From assembly GCA_963843465.1 (NCBI GenBank), contig CAWJKP010000001.1, positions 2,046,001 to 2,110,000 of the forward strand: a stretch of 64,000 nucleotides of DNA. Reading direction: 5' to 3'. The notes below the pieces were generated by a model, which searched no databases, had not been told where the DNA came from, and saw nothing but the letters and a program-made list of their open reading frames with translations. The position numbers and the translations under genes are program-made. This stretch comes from CAWJKP01 sp963843465 (GTDB lineage Bacteria; Planctomycetota; Planctomycetia; Pirellulales; Thermoguttaceae). Of this stretch, positions 9,261-18,565 are shown piece by piece (the stretch's first letter is position 1; every line of letters starts with the position of its first letter).

Positions 9261-9354
9261 GTAGGGTGGGACAAGCTCGCAGAGCGAGCGCTGGCCCACC
9301 TTCGGAAGTGCCAGGTGGGCCGGCATCGCCCAAGGCGAGCTTGTCCCACCCTAC
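9261..9354. repeat. Long inverted repeat, 20-bp perfect arms
   Basis: GTAGGGTGGGACAAGCTCGC at 9261-9280 and its exact complement at 9335-9354. A second nested pair (GGCCCACCT / AGGTGGGCC) lies inside. It sits immediately upstream of the kinase start and may influence its transcript. It looks like a dispersed planctomycete palindrome, by recollection rather than a search. Confidence 0.85.
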
Positions 9355-9404
9355 GAAGATTCACAGCCTCCGAACACAAACCCGGATTATGCATGGCCCC
9401 ATCG

Positions 9405-9463
9405 TAACCCGAAGCGTAAGCGAGGGCGGCTAACGGAATTGGCCTCGCTTACGCTTCGGGTTA
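9405..9463. repeat. Inverted repeat, 21-bp perfect arms
   Basis: TAACCCGAAGCGTAAGCGAG(G) at 9405-9425 is repeated as its exact complement at 9443-9463 with a 17-bp loop. The arm gives 'PRLRFGL' when translated, a tag I recall from many annotated planctomycete ORFs. No gene overlaps it. Confidence 0.85.
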
Positions 9464-9579
9464 TGATCGCGCACTCTGCGCCGCGATCGTCCTGGCCGTG
9501 AATCATCCGGGCTAACCACCGGGCACCGGCCACTATCCTATCGTATTGCACCGCGGCGACATCCGCAACCCGCTGAGGC

Positions 9580-9861
9580 TCAGGTCTCTTCGACCTGGCG
9601 GCGGTAATCATCGCGCTCCCTTCGGGTGGCCTCCAGGTCGAACATCAAGTACTTCATGTCCAGCCTGAGCTGGCCGAGGGCGTCCTGGACCAGGTTGAGG
9701 ATCCGCCGGCGGCGCTTGGTGCTTTCCACCACGCGCTCCAGCGAGGAGGCCACCTGCCGCCGCACTTCGACGGGGAGCTGTTGAATGGTGGCGACCAACT
9801 CGGCAATCTCCGTGGGGATCTCGTCGGCGTCGGGCTTAGCGATGCGGGACGGCTGGCTCAT
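9580..9861 (-). CDS. Small helical hypothetical protein
   Basis: A 93-aa protein of unrecognised family. It is highly charged and predicted helical, with an ELVATIQQLPVEVRRQVASS segment and an Arg-rich C-terminus (RRERDDYRRQVEE), suggestive of a coiled coil. ATG 9861 has GGAG 7 bp upstream. It has no signal peptide. The neighbours (kinase downstream, divergent large secreted protein) give no functional clue. Confidence 0.6.
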   Translation of the reverse strand: MSQPSRIAKPDADEIPTEIAELVATIQQLPVEVRRQVASSLERVVESTKRRRRILNLVQDALGQLRLDMKYLMFDLEATRRERDDYRRQVEET

Positions 9862-9885
9862 GGGTGTCTCCTTCAAGGTGGGGGT

Positions 9886-9950
9886 CTGTAGGGAGCGGGC
9901 TCTGTCCCGTTCCGGCAAGCCCGGAACGTCACGTAGCGCGTTCCCTACAG
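9886..9950. repeat. Palindrome of the CTGTAGGGA family
   Basis: CTGTAGGGAGCG at the left pairs with CGCGTTCCCTACAG at the right, with an inner CGTTCCGG/CCGGAACG hairpin. It is related to the perfect 30-bp palindrome inside the YfhO gene at 20882-20970 and to a partial copy near 14700. It overlaps the 5' leader of the small helical protein. Confidence 0.7.
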
Positions 9951-10246
9951 GGCGTTAAGGCAACCGGCGGAGTGTTGCCCTAACCGTTGATCACTGGAAC
10001 GATGCTCCAAAAAGCACTCCCCATGCCAGACTTCGCCCGAGGTCCGGTTTTGCGACCAAACCCTTTTTGGCGAAAGCAGTTGCGTCAAAGGAGCCGAAAA
10101 CAGTCTCGGCCGGACTGAGGTGAATACGCCACGTTTGCACTAGATCCAATTCACAAATCACGATACAAGCACACGTTGCGTCAAAGTCACCCGGACCGCA
10201 CCAGGTGGACTTTTGGCCACACTGTGTCGATTACCGCCGGACCCAG

Positions 10247-13142
10247 ATGCCTCCTCGCCGCCTGATATCCCGCTTGGCCCTTCTGGCCACGATCGCCAGC
10301 CTGCTATCGGTTTCGGTCCGCCAGGCGACCGCGCAAACGGCCTGGTACGAGGGTTTCGAGGGCCCCGACCCGAGTTGGAAGGAACTCGGCGGCAACGCCG
10401 CTTACCAGGTCGATGGCCATCAGCGGGTCCGCGGCGTAGCCTACACGGGTGAGGGGTGTGAGTGGATACGCGTTACCGGCTCGGGGGGGTCGCCGGTCTA
10501 CTTCGGCCACGACATAGGCCGCGCCCGCGTAATCGAGGAATTGCTGCCCACCCTCCGGTTGCGGTCGGACCGGGCCGGCCTGCAAATGCTCGCGCGGGTG
10601 GTCCTGCCGCGAACGGAGGATCCCCGCACCGGACGGCCGGTCACGATGCTGATCCGCGGCACCAGCTATTCCGCGGTCGGCGGTTGGGAGCAGCTTCGCG
10701 TCGAGGCGATCCCCAAGGCGCTGGCCCGGCAGGCACGGGTTCTTCGGCTCCAGATGCGGCAGGATGTGGACGAGCGGGAAGCGTACATCGACGAGATTCT
10801 CTTGAATGTCTACGGCGGACCCGGAACGACGAACGTCTGGATCGACGATCTGGACATCGCGGGATACGTGAACGTCGAGACGGCGACGGTGGTGGCCGGC
10901 GATGGCCCCGCTCCCCAGGTCCGGGCAGTCCATTCCATCGCGTCGCCGCCGCTCGACTCGCCCGTCGGCCCAGGCGGCCCGTTTGTAGGACGGATTGCCA
11001 ATCCGTCCAACCCGTCGCCGCCGCTCGGCTCGCCCGTCGGGGCAGGCGGCAGCCTTGTAGGACGGATTGCCAATCCGTCCTACCCGTCGCCGCAGGGTAG
11101 AATCCGCCTGGAGAATTCCGTGCTCCTGGTGGAGAACCGCCCGTTGTTCGTGCGGATGCTCCAATACCAAGGGGAGCCGCTGACACTGATCAAGCAGCTT
11201 GGATTCAACACCGTCTGGCTGCCGCAGCTTCCCACGGTGCAATTTGTCGACGAGGCGCAGCGACAGGGATTATGGATCGTCTGCCCGCCGCCGCGCCCGC
11301 CCGCTTCCGCCGGTTCGGGGCGTCTTGAGCCGCTTGCGCCGATCGGGTCGGTCTACGACCCGGTGCTCGCCTGGGACCTGGGCACCGGACTGGAGGCCGA
11401 CCAGGTGGCTTTCACCCGGCAGTGGGCCGAGATGGTCCGCGACGCGGATCGGGCGGTCGCTCGACCGCTGCTCTGCCGGCCCCAGAGCGATCTCTGGGAC
11501 TACAGCCGGCAGGTCGACCTGCTGCTGCTGGGCCGAGAGCCTTTGGGAACGAGCCTGGACCTGGCCGACTACGGCGCTTGGCTCCGCCAGCGTCCGCGGC
11601 TGGCGCGGCCGGGGACGCCGTTCTGGGCCGCGGTGCAGACGCAGCCGGCCCCGAGCCTGGTGCGTCAGTGGAAGATCATCGGCAGGGGCGAGCCGTATCC
11701 GCTGACCATGCCCAGCGAACAGATCCGGCTGTTGACCTACACCGCGGCCACCTCCGGGGCCCACGGATTATTCTTCGAATCGCTGACGACGCTCGACTCC
11801 AACGATCCAGACACCCGCCAGCGGGCGATGACCTTAGAGCTGCTCAACCACGAGCTGGAAATGGTCGAGCCCTGGCTGGCGGCCGGCAAGTTCGTGGATT
11901 CACTGCGCGGGAGCGACGCCCAGGTCACCGCCGGCGTCTTGGAAAGCGGGCGGACCCGGCTGTTGCTGCCGCTGTGGACTGCGCCGGGCGACCAGCTTGT
12001 GACCGGTCAGTCCGCGGGCAACACGATCGCCTTCGTCGTGCCCGGCGTGCCCGCCACCTACAGGGCCTACCTGCTGACGCCCGGCAGCCTCGAACCCTTG
12101 AGGCGAGACCGGGTGACGGGGGGCACGCAGGTCATCCTCGACGAGTTTTCGCTGACCTCGCTTGTCGCCCTAACCGACGATGAGGTGGCCATCCAAGCCC
12201 TGGCGCAGCGTGTTCCGCAAGAGGGAGGCGCGGGTGGCAGAGTTGCAACGCCGTCTGACCGGGGAGCGGCTCGACCAGGTGCGGCAAATCGTGCGACGCT
12301 TGGAAAGCGGCCCCCTGCCGCCGCAAACCGCCTATTGGCTGAACGCGGCCGAGAAGAGCCTGCAGTCGTGCGATGCCTCCCTGGCCCGCCGCGATTATTC
12401 CCGGGCCTGTCTTTACGCCCAGCGGGCGGCGCGGCCGCTGAGGCTGCTGGAGCGGACGGCCTGGCAGAAAGCGGTCGACAAGCTCCCCTCCCCGGTGAGC
12501 AGTCCCGCCACGGTGGCCTTCCGCACGCTCCCCTGGCAGGCCGAACTGCTGGCCATTGCCAATTCCAACGGGGTCAACCAACTGGTCGGAGGCGATTTCG
12601 AGGATGTCGGCGTGATGGACCAGGCCGGCTGGAGGCGTTTTCAGAATCCCGCGCCGGATGTCTACTGCGACGTACGCTTGGCGCAGGCGGCGGCCCACAG
12701 CGGCCGGTTGGGCGTGCTGCTCGTGGCCCACCCGGCCCACGCCGAAATGCCCGACCTTCTCCTGGAGACGCCGCCCGTCTGGCTCACCAGCCCTGCCGTC
12801 CCCGTCGAGGCGGGGACCCTGGTGCGGATCCATGCTTGGGTGCGGGTTTCCCAGCCGATTACCGGCAGCGTGGACGGGCTGTTGGTGGTCGATTCGCTGG
12901 GCGGCGAGCCGCTGGCGGAGCGGATCGTGCAGACTCACGGCGCCTGGCGCGAGGTCAATCTCTACCGGGTCGCGCCGGAATCGGGCGCCGTGAGCGTGAC
13001 TTTTGCCCTGACCGGGCTGGGCGAGGTCGCGCTGGACAACGTCACGATCCACACCATCCGCCCCTCGGACCACGTGCCTCCCTCCGCAGGACCGGCGATC
13101 TCCGACGTACGCCACTTGCCCGCGGTCGGGCCCTGGCGGTGA
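10247..13142 (+). CDS. Large secreted protein, glycosidase-like barrel, one frameshift
   Basis: ATG 10247 starts a signal peptide (ISRLALLATIASLLSVSVRQ). It is followed by a beta-sandwich-like region, a central segment resembling a TIM-barrel glycosidase (RPLFVRMLQYQGEPLTLIKQ, then LGFNTVWLPQ and a 'LLTYTAATSGAHGLFFE' strand), and a C-terminal beta-rich region. The frame changes at about 12208-12213. Removing one T restores ...LAQRVRKREARVAELQRR... and continues to 13142, about 964 aa in all. Two 72-bp repeats with palindromes lie in frame at 10941-11084. I do not recognise a named family, and enzymatic activity is not proven. The region between 9951 and the start holds nothing I can identify. 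Confidence 0.7.
10941..11096. repeat. In-frame 72-bp tandem repeat carrying a palindrome
   Basis: Two 72-bp units (starting at 10941 and 11013) plus an 11-bp third start. Each contains a perfect or near-perfect palindrome GTAGGACGGATTG-C-CAATCCGTCCTAC. Because 72 is a multiple of three, the host frame survives and gains peptides such as VGRIANPSYPS. Confidence 0.9.
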
Positions 13143-13169
13143 GACTCCGTTTGGTGTAAGATCAAATCT

Positions 13170-13430
13170 ATGCGAACCACCCTCGATATTCCCGACGAAC
13201 TGTACCAACAGGCCGAGTCGAAGGCGGCCCGGGAAGGCATCCCAGTGGGCGACCTGATCGCCCAGGCGCTGCGCCTGGCTTTGGGCGAGACGCACGTGGG
13301 CGGCCGCCAGCGGATCGCCTTCCCGCTACATCACAGCGCCCGGCCCGGCACGTTAAGCGTCGAGGAGGTTCGCGGCGCTGAGGAAGCCGCGGCCCAGCAG
13401 GAGGATGCCGCGCGTGCCGGCACTCTGTGA
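13170..13430 (+). CDS. VapB-type antitoxin
   Basis: An 86-aa protein beginning MRTTLDIPDELYQQAESKAA, the ribbon-helix-helix-like N-terminus of VapB/CopG antitoxins, with a Glu/Ala-rich C-terminal tail that would wrap the toxin. It starts 27 bp after the preceding gene and overlaps a PIN-domain toxin frame by about 26 bp, the standard TA arrangement. Antitoxins of this kind also repress their own promoter. The toxin partner is broken, so this gene may be under decay. Confidence 0.75.
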   Translation: MRTTLDIPDELYQQAESKAAREGIPVGDLIAQALRLALGETHVGGRQRIAFPLHHSARPGTLSVEEVRGAEEAAAQQEDAARAGTL

Positions 13431-13863
13431 CGTGAATGTTTTGCTGGCGCTGGTGACTGACCGCCACGCCCTCCACGGCCTTGCGGTCCGCTGGGCAGAG
13501 AGCGTTCCCGCGGGCGAAGTGGTCTTGTGCCGCGTGGTACAGATGGGCTTGCTGCGGTTGCTCAACAACCCCGCGGTGATGCGAGAGGAGGCGCTGAACA
13601 CCATTGGTTGCTGGTCTGTTTGGCACCGCGACGCTGTCACGTTGTGTAAGTTTCCCAGTACGCCCGCCCCTTTATTCCCTGAGCTCGCGGTTGAGCCAGG
13701 TAGCCCGTCCTGGCGAGCCGCTCGATCAAGTGATGCACGAGATCAGCGAGAAGGCAGAGCACTCCTGACGAATTGTTCGACCTCAAGTGGACCCTACGAT
13801 GGCAGACATCAAGTTACCGTTTGGCCTCAAAGGCGACATTCTCGTCCATATCTCGCAGGTTGA
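13405..13863 (+). pseudogene. VapC-like PIN toxin, C-terminally truncated
   Basis: The N-terminal half fits a PIN-domain ribonuclease: ALCDVNVLLALVTDRHALHG carries the first catalytic Asp, followed by AGEVVLCRVVQMGLLRLLNN. Similarity ends after about residue 74 (WSVWHR, near 13630). The rest (CKFPSTPAPLFPELAV...) is unlike PIN proteins and lacks the later acidic residues, so the toxin should be inactive. Translation may start at GTG 13414, where AGGAGG is at 9 bp, rather than at ATG 13405, which touches AGGAGG. A short open tail ending EPLDQVMHEISEKAEHS (stop near 13768) is probably another remnant. Confidence 0.6.
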
Positions 13864-14741
13864 GCACGGCCTTGCGTGCGGTTGCGTCTGCCCACAATGT
13901 CGCAAGCCGCTGGTTGCGAGAAAAGGTTCCAAGCTGGTTCACCACTTCGGTCATCGCGCGGGACCCGAGTGCGCGAATGCTGCCGAGACCGCCCTGCACC
14001 GCGAAGCGAAACGCATCCTCGCGGATCGCCGAAAGATTCGGCTCCCCCCGGTGGAGATTCGTTTCGATTCCAGTCCATTTGTGATGTCCCTCTCGCCTGA
14101 GAGGACATTTGCGCTTGACGACGTTCGAGCGGAGTGCCGCACAGGCGATATCGTTCCGGATATTCTCGCGTATCGCGGCACGACCCCGCTGATGATCGAG
14201 ATTCGAGTCACTCATCCAGTGGACGAAGCCAAACTCAAGAAGATTCGGGAGCTGCGCATCTCCACGATCGAGATTGACCTGTCCTCTGCATGCCGCGCCT
14301 TTTCGCCGGACGACCTTTGCGATGCGATTGTCAAACAGACGGCCAACAAACGATGGCTGTTCAACGCGAAGTCCGAGGAGTGGAAGCGGGTACTCATCCG
14401 AACGGGCGAGAAGAAGAAAACGATCACACGAGGCTTCGCCAGACATGTCGATCATTGCCCACTCAACGTGCGAAATATGGAACGGCAAGCCCTACGCAAA
14501 CTTTATTGACGATTGTTCTGCATGCGAGTTTCTTCTAGCCGTAGGAGGGAACAACGATTTCATCATCTGCGGCGGGCGACAAAAGATCAGAACGTTCGAT
14601 GAGTTGCGCTTTCCGAGGGAAAGAGGAAAGGGGGACGTTCTACTTTTCCGGAAAACTAGAACGTCGCCTTTCCCTGTCCGTTTCAGTGCCTTTCCCCGCT
14701 ACCGGAACGCCACGGAGGGCGTTCCCAGCAGCGGTGCGTAA
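13799..14741 (+). CDS. CoiA-like competence-family protein, one frameshift
   Basis: It opens with MADIKLPFGLKGDILVHISQ, then a zinc-binding CPQC...HHFGHRAGPEC motif, a helix HREAKRILADRR, and a nuclease-like core (VPDILAYRG...LMIEIRVTHP) resembling PD-(D/E)XK, as in the CoiA family linked to DNA uptake or processing. The frame shifts at about 14471: deleting one A in CGAAATATGG joins CPLNVR to IWNGKPYANFIDDCSACEF and a second Cys pair (FIICGG). The last 35 or so residues are translated from a palindrome. No other competence genes are visible, and the family name is more certain than the role. Confidence 0.65.
14627..14675. repeat. Palindrome, GGGGAC type
   Basis: GACGTTCTA-C-TTTTCC is followed directly by GGAAAA-C-TAGAACGTC (14634-14665), a near-perfect 32-bp palindrome with flanking AAAGGGG/CCTTTCCC. 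It lies in the 3' end of the CoiA-like frame. A partial CTGTAGGGAACGCC-family copy follows near 14700-14730. Confidence 0.8.
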
Positions 14742-14791
14742 TCTTTTTCCTGCCGGTTGCGTTAACCCTTTCGCGTCTCCCCGTCTCCGCG

Positions 14792-16552
14792 TCAGCTATT
14801 CTCGACCGGGGCGGTCGTGTCGGCCGTGACCACCGGGCCGCGCACGGCGTCTTCCAACGACTTGGCCAGGGGGCGATCGAGGAAGCCGGAGAGATGGCGG
14901 GAGCGGACGGGGTGTTGCAGCCTGCGGACCGCCTTGGCCTCGATCTGACGCACCCGTTCCCGCGTGACGGAGAAGATCCTGCCGACCTCTTCCAAGGTGT
15001 AGGCGTAGCCGTCCGCCAGCCCGTAACGCAGGCGGATGATCTCCCGCTCGCGATAATTCAGCGCGGCCAGCACCTCGGCGATGCGGCTCTTGAGCAGGTC
15101 CTGGTGCATGTCGTAGAGCGGATCATCTTCGCGGTAGTCTTCGAGGAACTCGCCGAAGTAACTGTCGTCGTGATCGCCCACCGGCTGGTCCAGCGAGAGC
15201 GGCTGGCGGCTCATCTGCACCACGCAGTGGGTTTCGTCGACCGACAACCCGGCGGCGTCGGCCGTCTCTTCCACGCTCGGCTCGTAGCCCTGCTGCTGGA
15301 GCAGATCGCGGGTGACGTTGCGGACCTTGCTCATGGTCTCGATCATGTGTACGGGAACGCGGATCGTGCGGCTCTGGTCGGCGATGGCCCGGGTAATCGC
15401 CTGGCGGATCCACCAGGTGGCATAGGTGGAGAACTTGTAGCCCCGGGCGTACTCGAACTTGTCGACCGCCCGCATCAGGCCCGTGTTGCCTTCCTGGATC
15501 AGGTCCAGGAAGCTCAGGCCGCGGTTGCGGTAGCGCTTGGCGATCGAAACTACCAGCCGCAGATTGCCGGCGGAAAGCTGGCGTTTGGCGGCGTCGTAGT
15601 CCTGCTGGAGCCCGGCCGTGCGGGCCATGCGGCGATGGAGCGTGCCCTGGCTCTCGAAGGTGATCCGCATCAAGTAGTGAAGTTCCTGGCGGAGCCTGGC
15701 CACCCGCTCGGCCGCCGATCGGTGGCCGCTGTGTTGGCGGATCTCGGCCGTCAACACGTCCATCCGCAGGGAGATCTCGCGGAGTTTGTCCAACAGCGGC
15801 TGAAGGCGTTGGGTCCGCAGGCCGACTTCCTCGATCAGCCGCACGGCCTTGATCCGCCGGGCGGTCAGGCGGCGCCAGGCGGCTCGCCGCTGGGACAAGG
15901 GACGCCGCTTATGGACGGCGAGGAAGAAGTCCGTGCGGTTCCGCTCCAGCAGCGCTTTGAGCGTGCGGAGGTTCGGGTTGAGCAGGCCCATGATGTGCCG
16001 CTTCTCCCGCACGTTGGTCACCGAGACCTCGACGGTGCGGTCCAGGCGGAGGCGGCCGTCGCGGACCTTCTCCAGCAGGGAGAAGGCTCCCTGCAGGACG
16101 TAGTCGTTGGCCAACATACTGTAGCGGAAGGCGACCCGCGAGTGCTCGATCTGCTTGGCGGCGTCGATCTCTTCGTGGCGCTTCAGCAAGGGGATCTCGC
16201 CCATCTGCATCAGGTAGATGCGGACCGGGTCGTCGATGTGGTCGTCGCCGCCGGTCAGGTCGCAGTCCATCTCCTCATCGCCGAAGTCTTCCTCGAACGC
16301 TTCACCCTCGGCGTCGTAGGCCGTCTGGCGGCCGTCGACGGCAACCTCGCTCTCGCCGGACAGCGCGGGCCGATCCAGGTCTTCCAACTCGCCGTCCCGA
16401 TCGAGAGAGTCGTCCGTCTTCTCGTGGCCTTGATGGCCGTTCAGTGCCGCTGGGCTCTGCCCGTTGCGGCCGGCCTTGGCCTTGCTTTTCCTGGGCAGGG
16501 ACTTGGCAAAGGGAGCTTTCCGACCATTACGCTTGCTGTTGGCGTTGGACAA
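14792..16552 (-). CDS. rpoD: Primary RNA polymerase sigma factor (RpoD/sigma-70)
   Basis: About 586 aa. The region 1.2-like segment DPVRIYLMQMGEIPLLKRHE is followed by a long non-conserved helical region and then regions 2.1-2.4 (NLRLVVSIAKRYRNRGLSFL, DLIQEGNTGLMRAVDKFEY, YKFSTYATWWIRQAITRAIA). Region 3 contains VPVHMIETMSKV. Region 4.2 (TLEEVGRIFSVTRERVRQIE) recognises the -35. The length and complete set of regions point to the housekeeping factor. TTG 16552 is proposed because GAGG lies 8 bp upstream and the acidic/basic N-terminus begins there; the frame stays open to an ATG at 16819, but that extension looks non-coding. Confidence 0.9.
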   Translation of the reverse strand: MSNANSKRNGRKAPFAKSLPRKSKAKAGRNGQSPAALNGHQGHEKTDDSLDRDGELEDLDRPALSGESEVAVDGRQTAYDAEGEAFEEDFGDEEMDCDLTGGDDHIDDPVRIYLMQMGEIPLLKRHEEIDAAKQIEHSRVAFRYSMLANDYVLQGAFSLLEKVRDGRLRLDRTVEVSVTNVREKRHIMGLLNPNLRTLKALLERNRTDFFLAVHKRRPLSQRRAAWRRLTARRIKAVRLIEEVGLRTQRLQPLLDKLREISLRMDVLTAEIRQHSGHRSAAERVARLRQELHYLMRITFESQGTLHRRMARTAGLQQDYDAAKRQLSAGNLRLVVSIAKRYRNRGLSFLDLIQEGNTGLMRAVDKFEYARGYKFSTYATWWIRQAITRAIADQSRTIRVPVHMIETMSKVRNVTRDLLQQQGYEPSVEETADAAGLSVDETHCVVQMSRQPLSLDQPVGDHDDSYFGEFLEDYREDDPLYDMHQDLLKSRIAEVLAALNYREREIIRLRYGLADGYAYTLEEVGRIFSVTRERVRQIEAKAVRRLQHPVRSRHLSGFLDRPLAKSLEDAVRGPVVTADTTAPVENS

Positions 16553-17152
16553 AGGGCAATCCTCGACGGATAAGGAAACGGGTGGTTCCTGGCAACCGCA
16601 CGGAAAGACCTTAGGCCCGGCACGAAAGCCGGACTGAGGACATGACCGCGAAGTGCGATTACGGTTTCCCACGGGGAGCACAAGGGGTGCCAAAGCCTGC
16701 AACGATCGACGATCCCTTGTCATAACTCCTTGTGCGGGAAGCGATTGTGGTGTGGGCCGCGGTTTGCCCTCGTTTGTCGGTCCGAAAGGCCGTGGCTTCT
16801 TGTCATCGACCGATGCCAAACAGCGTCGCGTTTATGCATCAGGGCCCATGGGGCGTGGAAACTCAAGGCAGGAGCCGTTTCCCAGCAGCAGTTCCCGTAT
16901 CTTTGTCAATCCCGCAAGTTCAATACAGACTTCATATTTTGCGCGATCAACTCAAGATACCAATGCGTGCAATGCTGTCAACAGGCAAGATAGGTATTTC
17001 AGGAAAAATCGGACATTGATGCCATTCCACAGAGGGGGTAGCGAGTGAAGTTGACTCGCAGGGCACAGTTGAGGATACTTGTCGAGGTTTGCGCGGATCG
17101 GTATGCGGTCCGCCGCAGGACGCATTGCCGCTGTCGACGCAGAGGTCGTGGC
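16553..17152. other. Divergent intergenic region rpoD/proA, no gene
   Basis: About 600 bp between the proposed rpoD start and proA. Frames remain open in places but have no family similarity. Promoters for both genes are expected here. I could not identify a confident -35/-10 pair. Confidence 0.4.
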
Positions 17153-18427
17153 ATGGGTGGTGAGAGCGAGGAGGGTCTTCGAGACTATTGCCGGGAGGTG
17201 GCCCAGCGGGCGAAACGGGCCTCCACGGAGTTGGTGCGGGTCAGTGGGAAAAACAAAGACGACTGGCTGCGGCGGAGCGCGAAGCTTTTGGGCGAGCGGG
17301 GGCTGGCCTTGAACGAAGCCAACCGGCTCGATCTTCAGGCGGCCCCCGGCTACGGCTTGACCGAGGCCCAGATCGACCGCTTGCGGCTGACGCCGCCGCG
17401 GATCGAGGCCATCGCCCGGGGACTGGACGAGGTTGCCTCCCTGCCCAACCCGGTGGGCGAGGTGATCCACGGCACGATCCGTCCCAACGGGTTGGAGGTG
17501 CAGAAGGTCCGCGTTCCTTTGGGGGTGATCTTTTTCATCTACGAGTCGCGGCCGAACGTGACGGCCGATGCGGCCGCCCTGTGCGTCAAGGCCGGCAATG
17601 CGGTGATCCTCCGCGGCGGCAAGGAGGCGGCCCATTCCAGCCGGGCGATCGTCGAGATCCTCGCCGAGGCCGCGGCCGACGCCGGCCTGCCGGCCGACGC
17701 CGTGCAGTTGGTCGATACGCCGGACCGCGAGGCCGTGGGCCAGTTCCTCAACTTGCCCCAATACATCGACCTGGCCATCCCCCGCGGCGGCGAAGGGCTG
17801 ATCCGCCGGGTCGCGGCCGAGGCCAAGATGCCGGTCATCAAGCACTTCACCGGCAACTGCCACGTCTATCTCGACCGCTCGGCCGACGCCCAGATGGCCC
17901 AGCGCGTGGTGATCAACGCCAAGTGCCAGCGGATGGGCGTCTGCAACGCGGCCGAGTCGCTATTGGTCCACGCCGAGGCGGCCGCCGCGCTGGTGCCGCG
18001 GATCGGAAAGGCCCTCATCGCCCAGGGCGTCGAGATCCGCGGCGACGAGCGCACGCGGAAACTGCTGCCGGAGGCCCGGCCGGCGACCGAGGACGACTAC
18101 TTCCGCGAATACCTGGGGCCGCTGATCTCCGTGAAGGTCGTCGATTCGTTGGACGAGGCGATCGCGCACATCAACCATTACGGCTCCCACCACACCGACG
18201 CGATCCTCACCGGCGACCTGGACTCCGCGCGGGAGTTCACCGCCCGGGTGGACAGCGCCGCGGTGATGGTCAATGCCAGCACGCGGTTCAACGACGGTTT
18301 CGAGTTCGGCCTGGGCGCGGAGATCGGCATCAGCACCGATAAGTTCCACGCGCGGGGGCCGTGTGGGTTGGAGGAGCTGACCAGTTACAAGTATGTGGTT
18401 TGGGGAACGGGGCAGGTGCGGCAATAA
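17153..18427 (+). CDS. proA: Glutamate-5-semialdehyde dehydrogenase (gamma-glutamyl phosphate reductase)
   Basis: A 424-aa protein performing the second step of proline biosynthesis, NADPH-dependent reduction of gamma-glutamyl phosphate. Family blocks are VPLGVIFFIYESRPNVTADA, LCVKAGNAVILRGGKEA and NAKCQRMGVCNAAESLL with catalytic Cys264. It ends with EFGLGAEIGISTDKFHARGP. ATG 17153 matches the family N-terminus and has AGAGG about 8 bp upstream; the frame is open further 5' (to 17045) but that part is Arg-rich and unlike ProA. No proB is next to it, so the pathway genes are dispersed. Confidence 0.97.
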   Translation: MGGESEEGLRDYCREVAQRAKRASTELVRVSGKNKDDWLRRSAKLLGERGLALNEANRLDLQAAPGYGLTEAQIDRLRLTPPRIEAIARGLDEVASLPNPVGEVIHGTIRPNGLEVQKVRVPLGVIFFIYESRPNVTADAAALCVKAGNAVILRGGKEAAHSSRAIVEILAEAAADAGLPADAVQLVDTPDREAVGQFLNLPQYIDLAIPRGGEGLIRRVAAEAKMPVIKHFTGNCHVYLDRSADAQMAQRVVINAKCQRMGVCNAAESLLVHAEAAAALVPRIGKALIAQGVEIRGDERTRKLLPEARPATEDDYFREYLGPLISVKVVDSLDEAIAHINHYGSHHTDAILTGDLDSAREFTARVDSAAVMVNASTRFNDGFEFGLGAEIGISTDKFHARGPCGLEELTSYKYVVWGTGQVRQ

Positions 18428-18547
18428 CGATTTTGGATTTTAGATTTGGGATTTGGGATTTTGGATTCTAGATTTGGGATTTGAGATTTGAGATTTCAGA
18501 TCTCAGATCTCGGATTGGAATCTCAAGTCGGCAATCCAAAATCCAAA
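18428..18547. repeat. Degenerate heptamer repeat tract (GATTTNR)
   Basis: About 13 consecutive 7-bp units such as GATTTTG, GATTTTA, GATTTGG, GATTTGA and GATCTCA, then the inverse AATCCAAAATCCAAAAT at the end. It is AT-rich and contrasts with the GC-rich surroundings. It fills the proA-fliM intergenic space and reaches the fliM ribosome binding site. Confidence 0.8.
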
Positions 18548-18565
18548 ATGACAAGGATGTCGCCC

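Noticed and set aside
10304..11242. Long antisense frames over the large secreted protein, the kinase, rpoD, sulfatase and GH95 genes
   Set aside because: These are GC-rich shadow frames; Arg/Gly/His-biased, no domains, no ribosome binding sites.
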